DNA of 64,000 bases, taken from positions 620,001 through 684,000 of the forward strand of contig NZ_WRPP01000004.1 in assembly GCF_009760405.1 (NCBI RefSeq). Reading direction: 5' to 3'. The stretch is from Nocardia terrae (GTDB lineage Bacteria; Actinomycetota; Actinomycetes; Mycobacteriales; Mycobacteriaceae). Positions within the stretch are counted from its first letter, which is position 1; each line of letters starts with the position of its first letter. The notes under the pieces were generated by a model. That model made no database searches. It saw only the letters and a list, made by a program, of their open reading frames with translations, and was not told where the DNA came from. Below are positions 24,683-32,674 of this stretch, one piece after another. The position numbers and the translations under genes are program-made.

Positions 24683-25849
24683 CTAGCAGTGCGGCGCGGA
24701 GCCCTTGAACTTTGCCATGCGCAACACCGAAGCATCCACTTGGGCTCCCGACAGGCGGCCGGACTTGACCGCGTCCTCGAGCCGGTCGAGCACCTTCGGC
24801 ACCGCGTCGGTGGTGATCCACAGGGCATTGTCGGCCCCCGCGATCAGGGCGTGTTCCACCGCTTCCTCGATGGTCATGCGATTGGTGATGGCCGCCATGC
24901 CGCCCAGATCGTCGGTGAAGATGACGCCCTCGAAGGGTGCCGCGCCGTAGCCGGTTCCCTGCCGCAGCAACTTCATGGCCTCCGGGCTGATGCTGGCCGG
25001 CACGTTCGGGGTGGTCAGACCGGGCACGTCGAGGTGGCCGACCATGACCGCCGCGCCCGAATCCACCAGCTGACGGAACGGCACCAGGTCCTTGTCCTGC
25101 ATCTGGTCCAGCGGCGGCGTCTGGACCGCGCCGGTGTGCGAGTCGCCCGAGCCCGAACCGTGGCCGGGGAAATGCTTCATGACGCTGCCCAGCCCGGCGT
25201 CCTTCAGCGCCCGGATGAACGCGCCCGCGTACTGCACCACCGTGTTGGGATCGTCGGAGAAGGAGCGGTCGCCGATCACCGAATCATCGGGCTGGGCACT
25301 GACATCCACATCGGGCGCGAAGTCGACCGTCACCCCCAGCGCCTTCAACTTCTTCGCGCGATCCAGGCTGAAGTCGTAGAACTGATCCGGGCTCATGGTC
25401 TGGGCGATGACACGCGCCGAGGGCGCGACCCCGATCAGGTCCTTGGCCCGCGAGACCCGCCCGCCCTCCTCGTCGATGGTCACCATGAGCGGAATCCGCG
25501 AGGCCTTCTGGACCGCGTCGACCTGATGCTGGGCCAGCATCGCCTTGTCGGTCCAGCTGCCGATGAAGATGCCGCCGATCTGCTCGGTCTTCACCACGTT
25601 CGCGGCGTCCGCCTCGCCGGTGACGCCGACGGTCAGCAACTGGGCCAGCTTCTGCCGCTGCGTGAACTGCGACAGGTACATGGCCCCGCAATCCCCTTGC
25701 GTCGGAGTCGTCGTCGGCGGCGCGGTGGTGCTGCTGCTGGGTGCCGCGGTGCTGGTCGAGGCCGATTCGGTGGACGAGTTCGAGCCGCTGGAGCAGGCGG
25801 TCAGCGTGAGGGCGGTCACCGCGAGGACGATCCCCGGAACAAGGCGCAT
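24683..25849 (-). CDS. lpqI: LpqI/NagZ-type beta-N-acetylglucosaminidase lipoprotein
   Basis: 388 residues from ATG 25849, the same length as mycobacterial LpqI. A lipoprotein signal (MRLVPGIVLAVTALTLTAC) ends in the lipobox LTAC, followed by a Ser/Thr/Pro linker to about residue 55. The glycoside hydrolase family 3 catalytic domain has IDEEGGRVSR, the KHFPGHG motif with the general-acid His in GSGDSHTG, and the nucleophile Asp in FTDDLGGMAAI. It removes terminal GlcNAc from muropeptides during peptidoglycan turnover, outside the cell on the membrane surface. It lies between gnd (72 bases upstream) and the TetR gene on the same strand. Confidence 0.95.
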   Translation of the reverse strand: MRLVPGIVLAVTALTLTACSSGSNSSTESASTSTAAPSSSTTAPPTTTPTQGDCGAMYLSQFTQRQKLAQLLTVGVTGEADAANVVKTEQIGGIFIGSWTDKAMLAQHQVDAVQKASRIPLMVTIDEEGGRVSRAKDLIGVAPSARVIAQTMSPDQFYDFSLDRAKKLKALGVTVDFAPDVDVSAQPDDSVIGDRSFSDDPNTVVQYAGAFIRALKDAGLGSVMKHFPGHGSGSGDSHTGAVQTPPLDQMQDKDLVPFRQLVDSGAAVMVGHLDVPGLTTPNVPASISPEAMKLLRQGTGYGAAPFEGVIFTDDLGGMAAITNRMTIEEAVEHALIAGADNALWITTDAVPKVLDRLEDAVKSGRLSGAQVDASVLRMAKFKGSAPHC

Positions 25850-25921
25850 GCCTACCGACGGTAGTGGCAAACACCGAAACTCCGCCCACCGACACCGGGT
25901 GTGCCACGGCGCGTGGCGAAT

Positions 25922-26950
25922 TCAGCCCTTGGGAAGCTCGTGATGCCCGCCGAAGGCCTGGCGCATGGCGGAGAGCAGTTTGTCCGCATAGACCGCATTG
26001 CCGCGAGAGGCGAAGCGCTGGAACAGCGCCGCCGCCAGGACCGGGGTCGGAACGCCCTCGTCGATGGCGGCGTCCACGGTCCAGCGGCCCTCGCCGGAAT
26101 CGGAGACGCGGCCGGTGAAGGTGTCCAGATTCGGATCGGCGTGCAGTTCGGCCGCGGTGAGATCCAGCAGCCAGGACGCGACCACCGAGCCCCGCCGCCA
26201 CACCTCGGTGACCTCCGGGACGTCGATGTCGTAGCGGTAGTACTCGGGATGCTCGAGCGGGGTCACCTCCGCGGAGTGCTCCGCGTCCGACTCGTTGCCG
26301 ACATTGGCCTGGTACAGGATGTTCAGGCCCTCGGCGTAGGCCGCCATGGCGCCGTACTCGATCCCGTTGTGCACCATCTTCACGAAGTGGCCCGCGCCCG
26401 CGGGACCGCAGTGCAGGTAGCCCTGTTCCGCGGTGGAGGGCGTGCCGGTGCGGCCGGGAGTGCGGGGCGCGGCCTCGACGCCGGGCGCGATGGACTTCAG
26501 CAGCGGATCCAGATAGCCGACCGTCTCGTCCTCGCCGCCGATCATCAGGCAGAAGCCCCGGTCGAGGCCGAACACGCCGCCGGAGGTGCCGATGTCCACA
26601 TAGTGAATGCCCTTGGGGCGCAGCGCCGCAGCGCGCGCGATGTCCTCGTGGTAGCGGCTGTTGCCGCCGTCGATGATGATGTCGCCGGGGTCGAGCAGCT
26701 CGGCCACGCTGTCGATGACCGCGCCGGTCGCGCCGGCCGGGATCATCACCCAGACCACCCGCGGGGTCTCCAGCATCGCCACGAACTTCTGGAGTTCGGT
26801 GCTGCCCTGGAAGTTTTCGCCGAGTTCGGCGGCGAGCTGGTCGATATGCTCGGTGCGACGTTCGAAGCCCACCGCGGTGTGCCCGTCACGGACGATGCGG
26901 CGCACGATATTGGCGCCCATCCGGCCTAGTCCGATCATTCCGAGCTGCAT
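25922..26950 (-). CDS. gnd: 6-phosphogluconate dehydrogenase, short (GndA-like) form
   Basis: 342 residues. Two ATGs occur, at 26956 and 26950; GAGGAG abuts the first and lies six bases before the second, so 26950 (MQLGMIGLGRMGAN) is the start. The NAD-binding GLGRMG, DGGNSRYHEDI, DIGTSGGVFGLDRGFCLMIGG and the catalytic Lys of GHFVKMVHNGIEYG are present. It would oxidise and decarboxylate 6-phosphogluconate to ribulose 5-phosphate. At this length it lacks the long C-terminal tail of the 470-residue NADP enzymes, as in the decarboxylating NAD-type family. Its start is divergent from the VanW gene, with repeat copy C between. Confidence 0.93.
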   Translation of the reverse strand: MQLGMIGLGRMGANIVRRIVRDGHTAVGFERRTEHIDQLAAELGENFQGSTELQKFVAMLETPRVVWVMIPAGATGAVIDSVAELLDPGDIIIDGGNSRYHEDIARAAALRPKGIHYVDIGTSGGVFGLDRGFCLMIGGEDETVGYLDPLLKSIAPGVEAAPRTPGRTGTPSTAEQGYLHCGPAGAGHFVKMVHNGIEYGAMAAYAEGLNILYQANVGNESDAEHSAEVTPLEHPEYYRYDIDVPEVTEVWRRGSVVASWLLDLTAAELHADPNLDTFTGRVSDSGEGRWTVDAAIDEGVPTPVLAAALFQRFASRGNAVYADKLLSAMRQAFGGHHELPKG

Positions 26951-27129
26951 GTGCATCTCCTCGAGTCGTCCGGTCCCCGGTCCGTTCCGATTGTCCCAGC
27001 CGAAGCGTGTGAAATTTTTTTCCGATTGGATGGATCGGTGTGTAACGCCCTGAAACCGGTGTCGATAGAAGGGGTGGCTCCGTGCTGTTGCCAGACCCCC
27101 GACCCGGCAACCGCACGGAGCTCTCTGTA

Positions 27130-27275
27130 CCGCCTCCCCGAAACTTCGGCGGGCAGCTGGGTGCCGTTGCCGGATTCGCATCCGAGCCTGCGTTGGGTGC
27201 CGAACCAATTTTGGACGTACCCGGTGAGTTACCCCGGTCGCAGCGAGATCAGTTGTCGCCTTTCGATACGCATCC
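27130..27275 (+). repeat. Dispersed intergenic repeat, copy C
   Basis: The third copy of the 145-bp family, from CCGCCTCCCCGAAACTTC through GCGTTGGGTGCCGAACC and GAGTTACCCCGG to ATCAGTTGTCGCC...GATACG. It lies between the divergent gnd and VanW genes, ending 22 bases before the VanW start, so here it occupies promoter space rather than a 3' region. Confidence 0.85.
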
Positions 27276-27296
27276 TATGGTTGCGAGATATTCGCT

Positions 27297-28988
27297 ATGC
27301 GCTCGGGAGGGTTGTTGTTGGACGGGAATGCAGCTCGTAGGGCGGGGATTGCCGTCGGCGTGCTGTTTGCGGCGGCCGGCATCGGATACGTGGTGGACTG
27401 GTCCGTTTCGTCCGGGCACGTCCCGCGTGGCGTGCAGATAGCCGGGATCGACATCGGTGGCTTGGATCGGGCCGCCGCGCGCGCCCGGCTGCAACCGGTG
27501 CTCGATCAGCGTGTGGCACAGCCGCTCACGGTGCGCGTCGAGGACGCCACCACCGACCTGATCCCGCGCGACGCGGGACTGGGCGTGGACTGGGACGGCA
27601 CCTGGGCGCGGGTCGGCGGTCAGCCGAAGAACCCCTTCACCCGGCTCGCGTCGTTCTTCACGACCCGCACGGTCGAGCCCGCATCCACGATCGACTCCGC
27701 CGCGATGGACCGGCGACTGGAGGCGTTGCGCGCCCATGACCGCCAACCGGTCGAGGGCGGTGTCGTTTTCGAGGACACCACGCCGGTGGCGGTGCGCCCG
27801 GTGGCCGGTCATGTGCTCGACGTCCCCGCCGCGCGCACGACGCTGGCCGACCACTGGGCCGACGGCTCGGCACTGACCCTGCCCATCGTGCAGACCCCGG
27901 CGCGGGTGCGCGCCGACGCGGTCGACCGTGCCATGCGCGAGGTCGCCGAACCCGCGGTGCGGGCCCCGATCACCTTCACCGGCCAGGGCGGCGACGCCAC
28001 CCTCGAACCCGCCGAGATCGCCGGAGCCCTCTCCTTCCACCCGAACGGCCAAGGCGGACTGGACCTCTCGATCGACAACGAGGCCCTGACCGCGGCCCTG
28101 GCCCCGCAACTGCGGCCCACCGAGGTGCCGCCCGCCGACGCGAGCTTCGAGCTGTCCGGCTCCCGCGCGAGCGTGCGACCCGCGGTGGTGGGCACCCTCG
28201 TCGACTGGGGCAAGACCCTCGACGGGCTGCCCGCGGTGCTGACCGCCCCGGCGAATCGTTCGAAAGCCGTGGTCTATCAGCAGGTTCAGCCCAAGTTGAG
28301 CACCGAAGACGCCAACAAGATGGGTGTCGTCGAGCCGGTCGGCTCGTTCACCACCGGCGGCTTCAGCGGCCCGTCCGGCGTCAACATCCGCGTGATCGCC
28401 CGCAAGGTCGACGGTGCGGTGGTGAAGCCCGGAGAGACCTTCTCGCTCAACGACTTCACCGGCCCGCGCGGTACGGCTCAGGGCTATGTGGAATCCGGCA
28501 TCATCAACAACGGCCGCCCGGCCACGGCCGTCGGCGGCGGCATCTCCCAGTTCGCCACCACCCTCTACAACGCCGCCTACTTCGCGGGTATGGAGGACGC
28601 GGGCCACACCGAGCACAGCTACTACATCTCCCGCTACCCGGCGGCCCGCGAGGCGACGGTCTTCGACGGCGCGATCGACCTGAAGTTCCGCAACAACACC
28701 CCGTACGGCGTGGTCATCGACACCGTCGCCGACGACTCGTCGATCACCGTCCGCCTGTGGAGCACCAAAACCGTTGAGGTCGAATCCGTCACCGGCGACC
28801 GCACCAAGCCCACCGAATCGAAAACCGTCACCCTCCCCAAGGGCAAGGACTGCATTCCCTCTACCGGCGCACCGGGTTTCACCACCTCCGACACCCGGAT
28901 CATCCGTGATGCCAAGACCGGCAAGGAGATCTCCCGCCACACCCGCACCGTCAAATACGATCCGGTCCCCACGGTCATCTGCGAATAG
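27297..28988 (+). CDS. VanW family protein with YoaR-like peptidoglycan-binding domains
   Basis: 563 residues from ATG 27297. A run of three TTG codons at 27312-27320 directly after CGGGAGGG is an attractive alternative start a few codons in. An N-terminal membrane helix (AGIAVGVLFAAAGIGYVVDW) is followed by two PG-binding-4/YoaR-like repeats (about residues 45-180 and 190-320), each a hydrophobic strand-rich unit, then the VanW domain with VVKPGETFSLNDFTGPRG, VGGGISQFATTLYNAAYFAG and HSYYISRYPAAREATV. These proteins are extracytoplasmic and linked to cell-wall handling; the VanW activity itself is not established. A strong terminator follows the stop. Confidence 0.92.
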   Translation: MRSGGLLLDGNAARRAGIAVGVLFAAAGIGYVVDWSVSSGHVPRGVQIAGIDIGGLDRAAARARLQPVLDQRVAQPLTVRVEDATTDLIPRDAGLGVDWDGTWARVGGQPKNPFTRLASFFTTRTVEPASTIDSAAMDRRLEALRAHDRQPVEGGVVFEDTTPVAVRPVAGHVLDVPAARTTLADHWADGSALTLPIVQTPARVRADAVDRAMREVAEPAVRAPITFTGQGGDATLEPAEIAGALSFHPNGQGGLDLSIDNEALTAALAPQLRPTEVPPADASFELSGSRASVRPAVVGTLVDWGKTLDGLPAVLTAPANRSKAVVYQQVQPKLSTEDANKMGVVEPVGSFTTGGFSGPSGVNIRVIARKVDGAVVKPGETFSLNDFTGPRGTAQGYVESGIINNGRPATAVGGGISQFATTLYNAAYFAGMEDAGHTEHSYYISRYPAAREATVFDGAIDLKFRNNTPYGVVIDTVADDSSITVRLWSTKTVEVESVTGDRTKPTESKTVTLPKGKDCIPSTGAPGFTTSDTRIIRDAKTGKEISRHTRTVKYDPVPTVICE

Positions 28989-28997
28989 ACGCCAAAA

Positions 28998-29031
28998 GCG
29001 GTGCGGCCCGGATGATCCCGGGCCGCACCGC
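28998..29031 (+). terminator. Terminator of the VanW gene
   Basis: A perfect 14-bp stem (GCGGTGCGGCCCGG at 28998-29011 and its complement at 29018-29031) with a six-base loop, starting ten bases after the stop and followed by CTTCTG. Confidence 0.88.
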
Positions 29032-29038
29032 CTTCTGT

Positions 29039-29100
29039 CGGGGGTTTGGGGGCTTGGCCCCCGAATTTCCTTCTAGGGGGTTTGGGGGCCTGAGCCCCCA
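29039..29100 (-). repeat. Two tandem GGGGGTTTGGGGGC hairpin units
   Basis: A GGGGGTTTGGGGGC-type unit occurs twice, at 29039-29062 and 29076-29100; each can fold on itself (GGGGGC with GCCCCC). The second, TGGGGGC-CTGA-GCCCCCA, lies ten bases beyond the fadE5 stop and probably terminates fadE5. Similar units occur at 43636-43690 and in the 34.5-kb array. Confidence 0.65.
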
Positions 29101-29110
29101 AGACCCTTCG

Positions 29111-30937
29111 TCAGAAGGCCGCCTCGTCGAGCTCCATGATGTCGTTGTCGAGGTTCGACAGGACGGTGCGGACCGAGGTCAGCTCGGGCAGCACGTTGCG
29201 GGCGAAGAACTGCGCGGTCACGATCTTGCCCTGGTAGAACGCCTCGTTCGAGCCGTTGTCCAGCGCGTTGATGGCGACCTCGGCCTGCGCCAGCAGCAGC
29301 CAGCCGATGATCAGGTCACCGACGGCCAGCAGGAAGCGGACCGAGCCCAGGCCGACCTTGTAGAGCTCCTTCGGGTCCTGCTGGGCGCCCATCAGGTGCC
29401 CGGTCAGGGTGGCGGCCATGCCCTGCACATCCTCGAGGGCGGTGGCGAGCAGCTTGCGCTCGGCCTTCAGGCGGCCGTTGCCGCCCTCGCGCTCGATGAA
29501 CTTCTGCACCTGGCCGGCCACGTGGGCCAGCGCCACGCCGCGGTCGCGGGCGATCTTGCGGAAGAAGAAGTCCTGCGCCTGGATGGCGGTGGTGCCCTCG
29601 TAGAGCGAGTCGATCTTGGCGTCGCGGATGTACTGCTCGATCGGGTAGTCCTGCAGGAAGCCGGAGCCACCGAAGGTCTGCAGCGAATCGGTCAGGTACT
29701 GGTAGGCCCGCTCGGAGCCGACGCCCTTGACGATCGGCAGCAGCAGGTCGTTGACGCGGAACGCGGTGTCCTTGTCGGCGCCCGAGACCAGCTCGGCGAT
29801 GTCGGCGTTCTGGTGCGCGGCGGTGTACAGGTACACGGCGCGCAGGCCCTCGGCGTACGCCTTCTGCATGGCCAGCGAACGACGCACGTCCGGGTGGTGG
29901 GTGATGGTGACGCGCGGAGCGGCCTTGTCGGTCATCTGGGTCAGGTCGGCGCCCTGCACGCGAGTCTTGGCGTACTCGAGAGCGTTCAGGTAGCCGGTCG
30001 ACAGGGTGGCGATGGCCTTGGTGCCCACCATCATTCGAGCGTTCTCGATGACGTCGAACATCTGCGCGATGCCGTTGTGGACCTCGCCGACCAGCCAGCC
30101 CTTGGCGGGCACGCCGTGGCCGCCGAAGGTGACCTCACAGGTGGCCGAGACCTTGATGCCCATCTTGTGCTCGACGTTGGTGACGAAGACGCCGTTGCGC
30201 TCGCCGAGGGTCTCGGTCTCGAAGTCGAAGTGGTACTTCGGCACGTAGAACAGCGACAGACCCTTGGTGCCCGGGCCGGCGCCCTCGGGGCGGGCCAGCA
30301 CCAGGTGCATGATGTTCTCGAACAGGTCGTCGGAGTCACCCGAGGTGATGAAGCGCTTGACGCCCTCGATGTGCCAGGAGCCGTCTTCCTGCTGGATCGC
30401 CTTGGTGCGGCCGGCGCCGACGTCGGAGCCCGCGTCGGGCTCGGTCAGCACCATGGTGGCGCCCCAGTTGCGGTCGGCGATGATCTGAGCCCACTTCTTC
30501 TGCTCATCGGTGCCGTTGTTGTAGAAGACCTGCGCGAAACCCGCACCGGCGGCGTACATCTGGGCCGGCGGGTTGGCGCCGAGGATCATCTCGCCCAGGG
30601 CCCAGCCGACGACGGAGGGCGCGCCCAGGCCGCCCAGCTCCTCGCGGACCGGAACCTTGGACCAGCCGCCGTCCTCGAGGGCCTTGTAGGACTTCTTGAA
30701 GGATTCGGGGAGCTTGACCGTGTGGGTCTCCGGGTCGAACACCGGCGGGTTGCGGTCGCCGTCGACGAACGAGTCGGCCAGCGGGCCCTCGGCCAGGCGG
30801 CGGACCTCGTTCAGCATCTCCTTGACGGTGTCGGCGTCGAGGTCGCCGTAGGCGCCCGCGTCGAGCAGCTTCTGGATGCCCAGGAACTCGAAGAGGTTGA
30901 ACTCGAGGTCGCGAACGTTGCTCTTGTAGTGACCCAT
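29111..30937 (-). CDS. fadE5: Acyl-CoA dehydrogenase FadE5
   Basis: 608 residues from ATG 30937 (MGHYKSNVRDLEFNLFEFLG), the N-terminus typical of FadE5; a GTG at 30949 is in frame but placed badly for the GGAG nearby. Family features: the N-terminal extra helices, MVLTEPDAGSDVGAGRTKA and RFITSGDSDD for the flavin and substrate site, QTFGGSGFLQDYPIEQYIRDAKIDSLYEGTTAIQAQDF with the FAD contact and helix carrying the Glu base, and the long C-terminal domain of about 600-residue members. It oxidises broad-chain acyl-CoA to trans-2-enoyl-CoA and passes electrons to ETF. Two operator copies lie at 31028-31072, nearly identical to the one before etfD. Confidence 0.95.
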   Translation of the reverse strand: MGHYKSNVRDLEFNLFEFLGIQKLLDAGAYGDLDADTVKEMLNEVRRLAEGPLADSFVDGDRNPPVFDPETHTVKLPESFKKSYKALEDGGWSKVPVREELGGLGAPSVVGWALGEMILGANPPAQMYAAGAGFAQVFYNNGTDEQKKWAQIIADRNWGATMVLTEPDAGSDVGAGRTKAIQQEDGSWHIEGVKRFITSGDSDDLFENIMHLVLARPEGAGPGTKGLSLFYVPKYHFDFETETLGERNGVFVTNVEHKMGIKVSATCEVTFGGHGVPAKGWLVGEVHNGIAQMFDVIENARMMVGTKAIATLSTGYLNALEYAKTRVQGADLTQMTDKAAPRVTITHHPDVRRSLAMQKAYAEGLRAVYLYTAAHQNADIAELVSGADKDTAFRVNDLLLPIVKGVGSERAYQYLTDSLQTFGGSGFLQDYPIEQYIRDAKIDSLYEGTTAIQAQDFFFRKIARDRGVALAHVAGQVQKFIEREGGNGRLKAERKLLATALEDVQGMAATLTGHLMGAQQDPKELYKVGLGSVRFLLAVGDLIIGWLLLAQAEVAINALDNGSNEAFYQGKIVTAQFFARNVLPELTSVRTVLSNLDNDIMELDEAAF

Positions 30938-31027
30938 GGTCGTACTCACTCTCCATTGAGATGGGTGCGGTTCGGTTGGTGCCGTTCCCGCCCGTTAGGT
31001 CTCCACCGGGTAGACACCGTAAAGCAG

Positions 31028-31072
31028 CGCTACTGGCGGGTAACTTATGCGCCATGTTACCGACCGGTAGGA
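31028..31072. promoter_or_regulatory. Two adjacent operator copies upstream of fadE5
   Basis: On the minus strand, AGTTACCCGCCAGTAGCG (31045-31028) matches 15 of 16 bases with the etfD site over AAGTTACCCGCCAGTA. A weaker copy, TGTTACCGACCGGTAGGA, lies at 31055-31072. They are 91-135 bases upstream of the fadE5 ATG. The core agrees with the sites at 16216, 24589 and 54781. Confidence 0.7.
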
Positions 31073-31264
31073 GGGTCGCCAAGGTCAATCGGGCCGAATG
31101 TGACTGAAAGCACGCGCGTTGCCGGGACCCGGGGTTCCGTTGAGCCCGTGGGGATCCCGTTATCGCAGCTAGAGGCGGGTGCTGCGGAATGGGAGCGACG
31201 GGACATGAGTCCCTCGACACAGTGGCGGGGAACGGAGTAGGCAACCGCCGCGCACACTGGGTTC

Positions 31265-31354
31265 ATGACCCCGGACCTGGTGATCCTCGGCGCGATCGCG
31301 AGTCTCGCCGGGCTGATCGCCGCCTGGGTGATCGAGTCGCGGCGTCGCCGATAG
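31265..31354 (+). CDS. Possible 29-residue single-span membrane peptide
   Basis: ATG at 31265, TAG at 31352-31354. The product would read MTPDLVILGAIASLAGLIAA then a Trp-flanked end and ESRRRR, which is a plausible one-helix membrane peptide obeying the positive-inside rule with a cytoplasmic C-terminus. There is no clear Shine-Dalgarno sequence; it could be read from a leaderless message. It lies in the gap between the fadE5 promoter and the hydrolase gene on the same strand as the latter. Confidence 0.35.
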   Translation: MTPDLVILGAIASLAGLIAAWVIESRRRR

Positions 31355-31408
31355 GCGTACCCGGTGTGCCGCCGGGAAGTCGCGAAAGCGGCTGGCTACG
31401 GTTCTTTC

Positions 31409-32014
31409 ATGCGCATCGAGACGAGTGCCGGGCCGGCGGAGGTGGAGCTCGACCGACCGGGTCGGAACAAGCCGGGGTTCCTGCTGGTGCTCACCCACGG
31501 CTCCGGGGGCGGAGTCGATGCGAAAGATTTGCTGGCCGTGCGGGATTCGGCGATGCGATTGGGCGGCGCGGTGGCATTGGTCACCCAGCCCTACCGGGTC
31601 GCGGGACGGCGCGCGCCGGGCAAGGCCGACGTGCAGGACGCGGCATGGCTGGAAATCATTGCGGCGCTGCGCAAGAAGGTGCGCGGGGTGCCGCTGGTCC
31701 AGGGCGGCCGCAGCAATGGCGCGCGGGTGGCGTGCCGGACCGCGCGCGACGCGAAGGCCCGGGGCGTGCTCGCGCTGTCGTTTCCGCTGCATCCGCCCGG
31801 GAAACCGGAGAAGTCGCGGCGCGAGGAGCTGCTCGCGCCCGGAGACATCGAGGTCGTCGTCGTGAACGGCGCTCGTGATCCCTTCGGCATCCCGGATGCC
31901 GCCGACGCGACGGAGGTGCGTGTCATTGCCGGACAGGCGCATTCGTACCGGGCGGGCTTCGACGAGATCGTGGCCACGGTCGAACCGTGGCTGGAGCGCT
32001 GGTCCGCGAGCTGA
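31409..32014 (+). CDS. Alpha/beta hydrolase of the TEX30/KANL3 type
   Basis: 201 residues from ATG 31409 (MRIETSAGPAEVELDRPG). It is a small alpha/beta-hydrolase core without a lid: VLTHGSGGGVDAKDL forms the oxyanion region, the nucleophile Ser lies in VQGGRSNGARVACRTA, the Asp in VVVVNGARDPFGIP, and the His in VIAGQAHSY. Relatives are bacterial members of the family that includes the TEX30 and KANL3 N-terminal domains; substrates are generally unknown. It ends ten bases from the convergent TetR gene. Confidence 0.85.
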   Translation: MRIETSAGPAEVELDRPGRNKPGFLLVLTHGSGGGVDAKDLLAVRDSAMRLGGAVALVTQPYRVAGRRAPGKADVQDAAWLEIIAALRKKVRGVPLVQGGRSNGARVACRTARDAKARGVLALSFPLHPPGKPEKSRREELLAPGDIEVVVVNGARDPFGIPDAADATEVRVIAGQAHSYRAGFDEIVATVEPWLERWSAS

Positions 32015-32023
32015 CTCGCGGCC

Positions 32024-32596
32024 TCAGCGGGCCATGGTCAGGTAGGCCAGCAGGTCGTCGACCAGGTCGGTGGGATCGGCGTGGCCCTTGCCGTTCGCGT
32101 TCAGGTGGCCGGACGAGGCCAGATCGGCCGCGCCGTGGGCGACCGAGCGCACCAGCGAGGCGAGACGCTCGGGGTCGGCGGCGGGCAGGCTGCCCGCCGC
32201 CTGGGCCTGTGCGACCAGGGCGATCAGGGCGGACTGGGCATTGCCGCCGGTTTCCGCGAGCTCGGGGGGTTCGTCGGTCCAGCGCCCGAAGACCAGCTTG
32301 AAGCGGGCCGGGTGTTCCAGGGCCCAGGCGATGTAGCCGTGCAGGACCGCGCGCAGCATCTCGAGCGGGTTCGGGCGGTCCTGCATGGCACGGGCGAATT
32401 CGACGGCACGCTCGGACAATTCGCGTTCGGCGACCGCGGCGAGCAGGGCCTCCTTGTTCGCGAAGTGTTTGTAGGGCGCGTTGTGCGAGACGCCCGCGCC
32501 CTTGCCGACCTCGCGCAGGGTGACGGCCTCCGCGCCGCCGGCATCGAGCAGGCGGAGTGCGGAATCGAGCAGCACGGTGCGGGTGGACGGCGGCAT
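32024..32596 (-). CDS. TetR/AcrR-family regulator paired with a divergent SDR
   Basis: 190 residues from ATG 32596 (MPPSTRTVLLDSALRLL); the in-frame start at 32629 would lie inside an operator and is unlikely. The HTH is clear: GGAEAVTLREVGKGAGVSHNAPYKHFANKEALL. The ligand domain follows to a short C-terminus. Two perfect palindromes lie between it and the divergent SDR gene, the usual arrangement of a local repressor controlling itself and one enzyme. Confidence 0.92.
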   Translation of the reverse strand: MPPSTRTVLLDSALRLLDAGGAEAVTLREVGKGAGVSHNAPYKHFANKEALLAAVAERELSERAVEFARAMQDRPNPLEMLRAVLHGYIAWALEHPARFKLVFGRWTDEPPELAETGGNAQSALIALVAQAQAAGSLPAADPERLASLVRSVAHGAADLASSGHLNANGKGHADPTDLVDDLLAYLTMAR

Positions 32597-32614
32597 CGGC
32601 CCATCGTAATCGGC

Positions 32615-32658
32615 GGTTGACAGCGTCAACCAGCGCGCCTAGGTTGACGTTGTCAACC
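32615..32658. promoter_or_regulatory. Twin GGTTGAC-N3-GTCAACC operators
   Basis: GGTTGACAGCGTCAACC (32615-32631) and GGTTGACGTTGTCAACC (32642-32658) are perfect 7-3-7 palindromes with centres 27 bp apart, between the divergent TetR and SDR starts. The second ends 16 bases before the SDR ATG. They are very likely the binding sites of the adjacent TetR protein. Confidence 0.85.
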
Positions 32659-32674
32659 TCTGATGGGAGTGGGT

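Noticed and set aside
26957..27129. A further regulatory RNA before repeat copy C
   Set aside because: No clear hairpin or promoter could be defined in this part of the gnd/VanW gap; repeat C accounts for the rest.
10745..27275. Insertion sequence remnants
   Set aside because: The three repeat copies show no transposase fragments, terminal inverted repeats or flanking target duplications.
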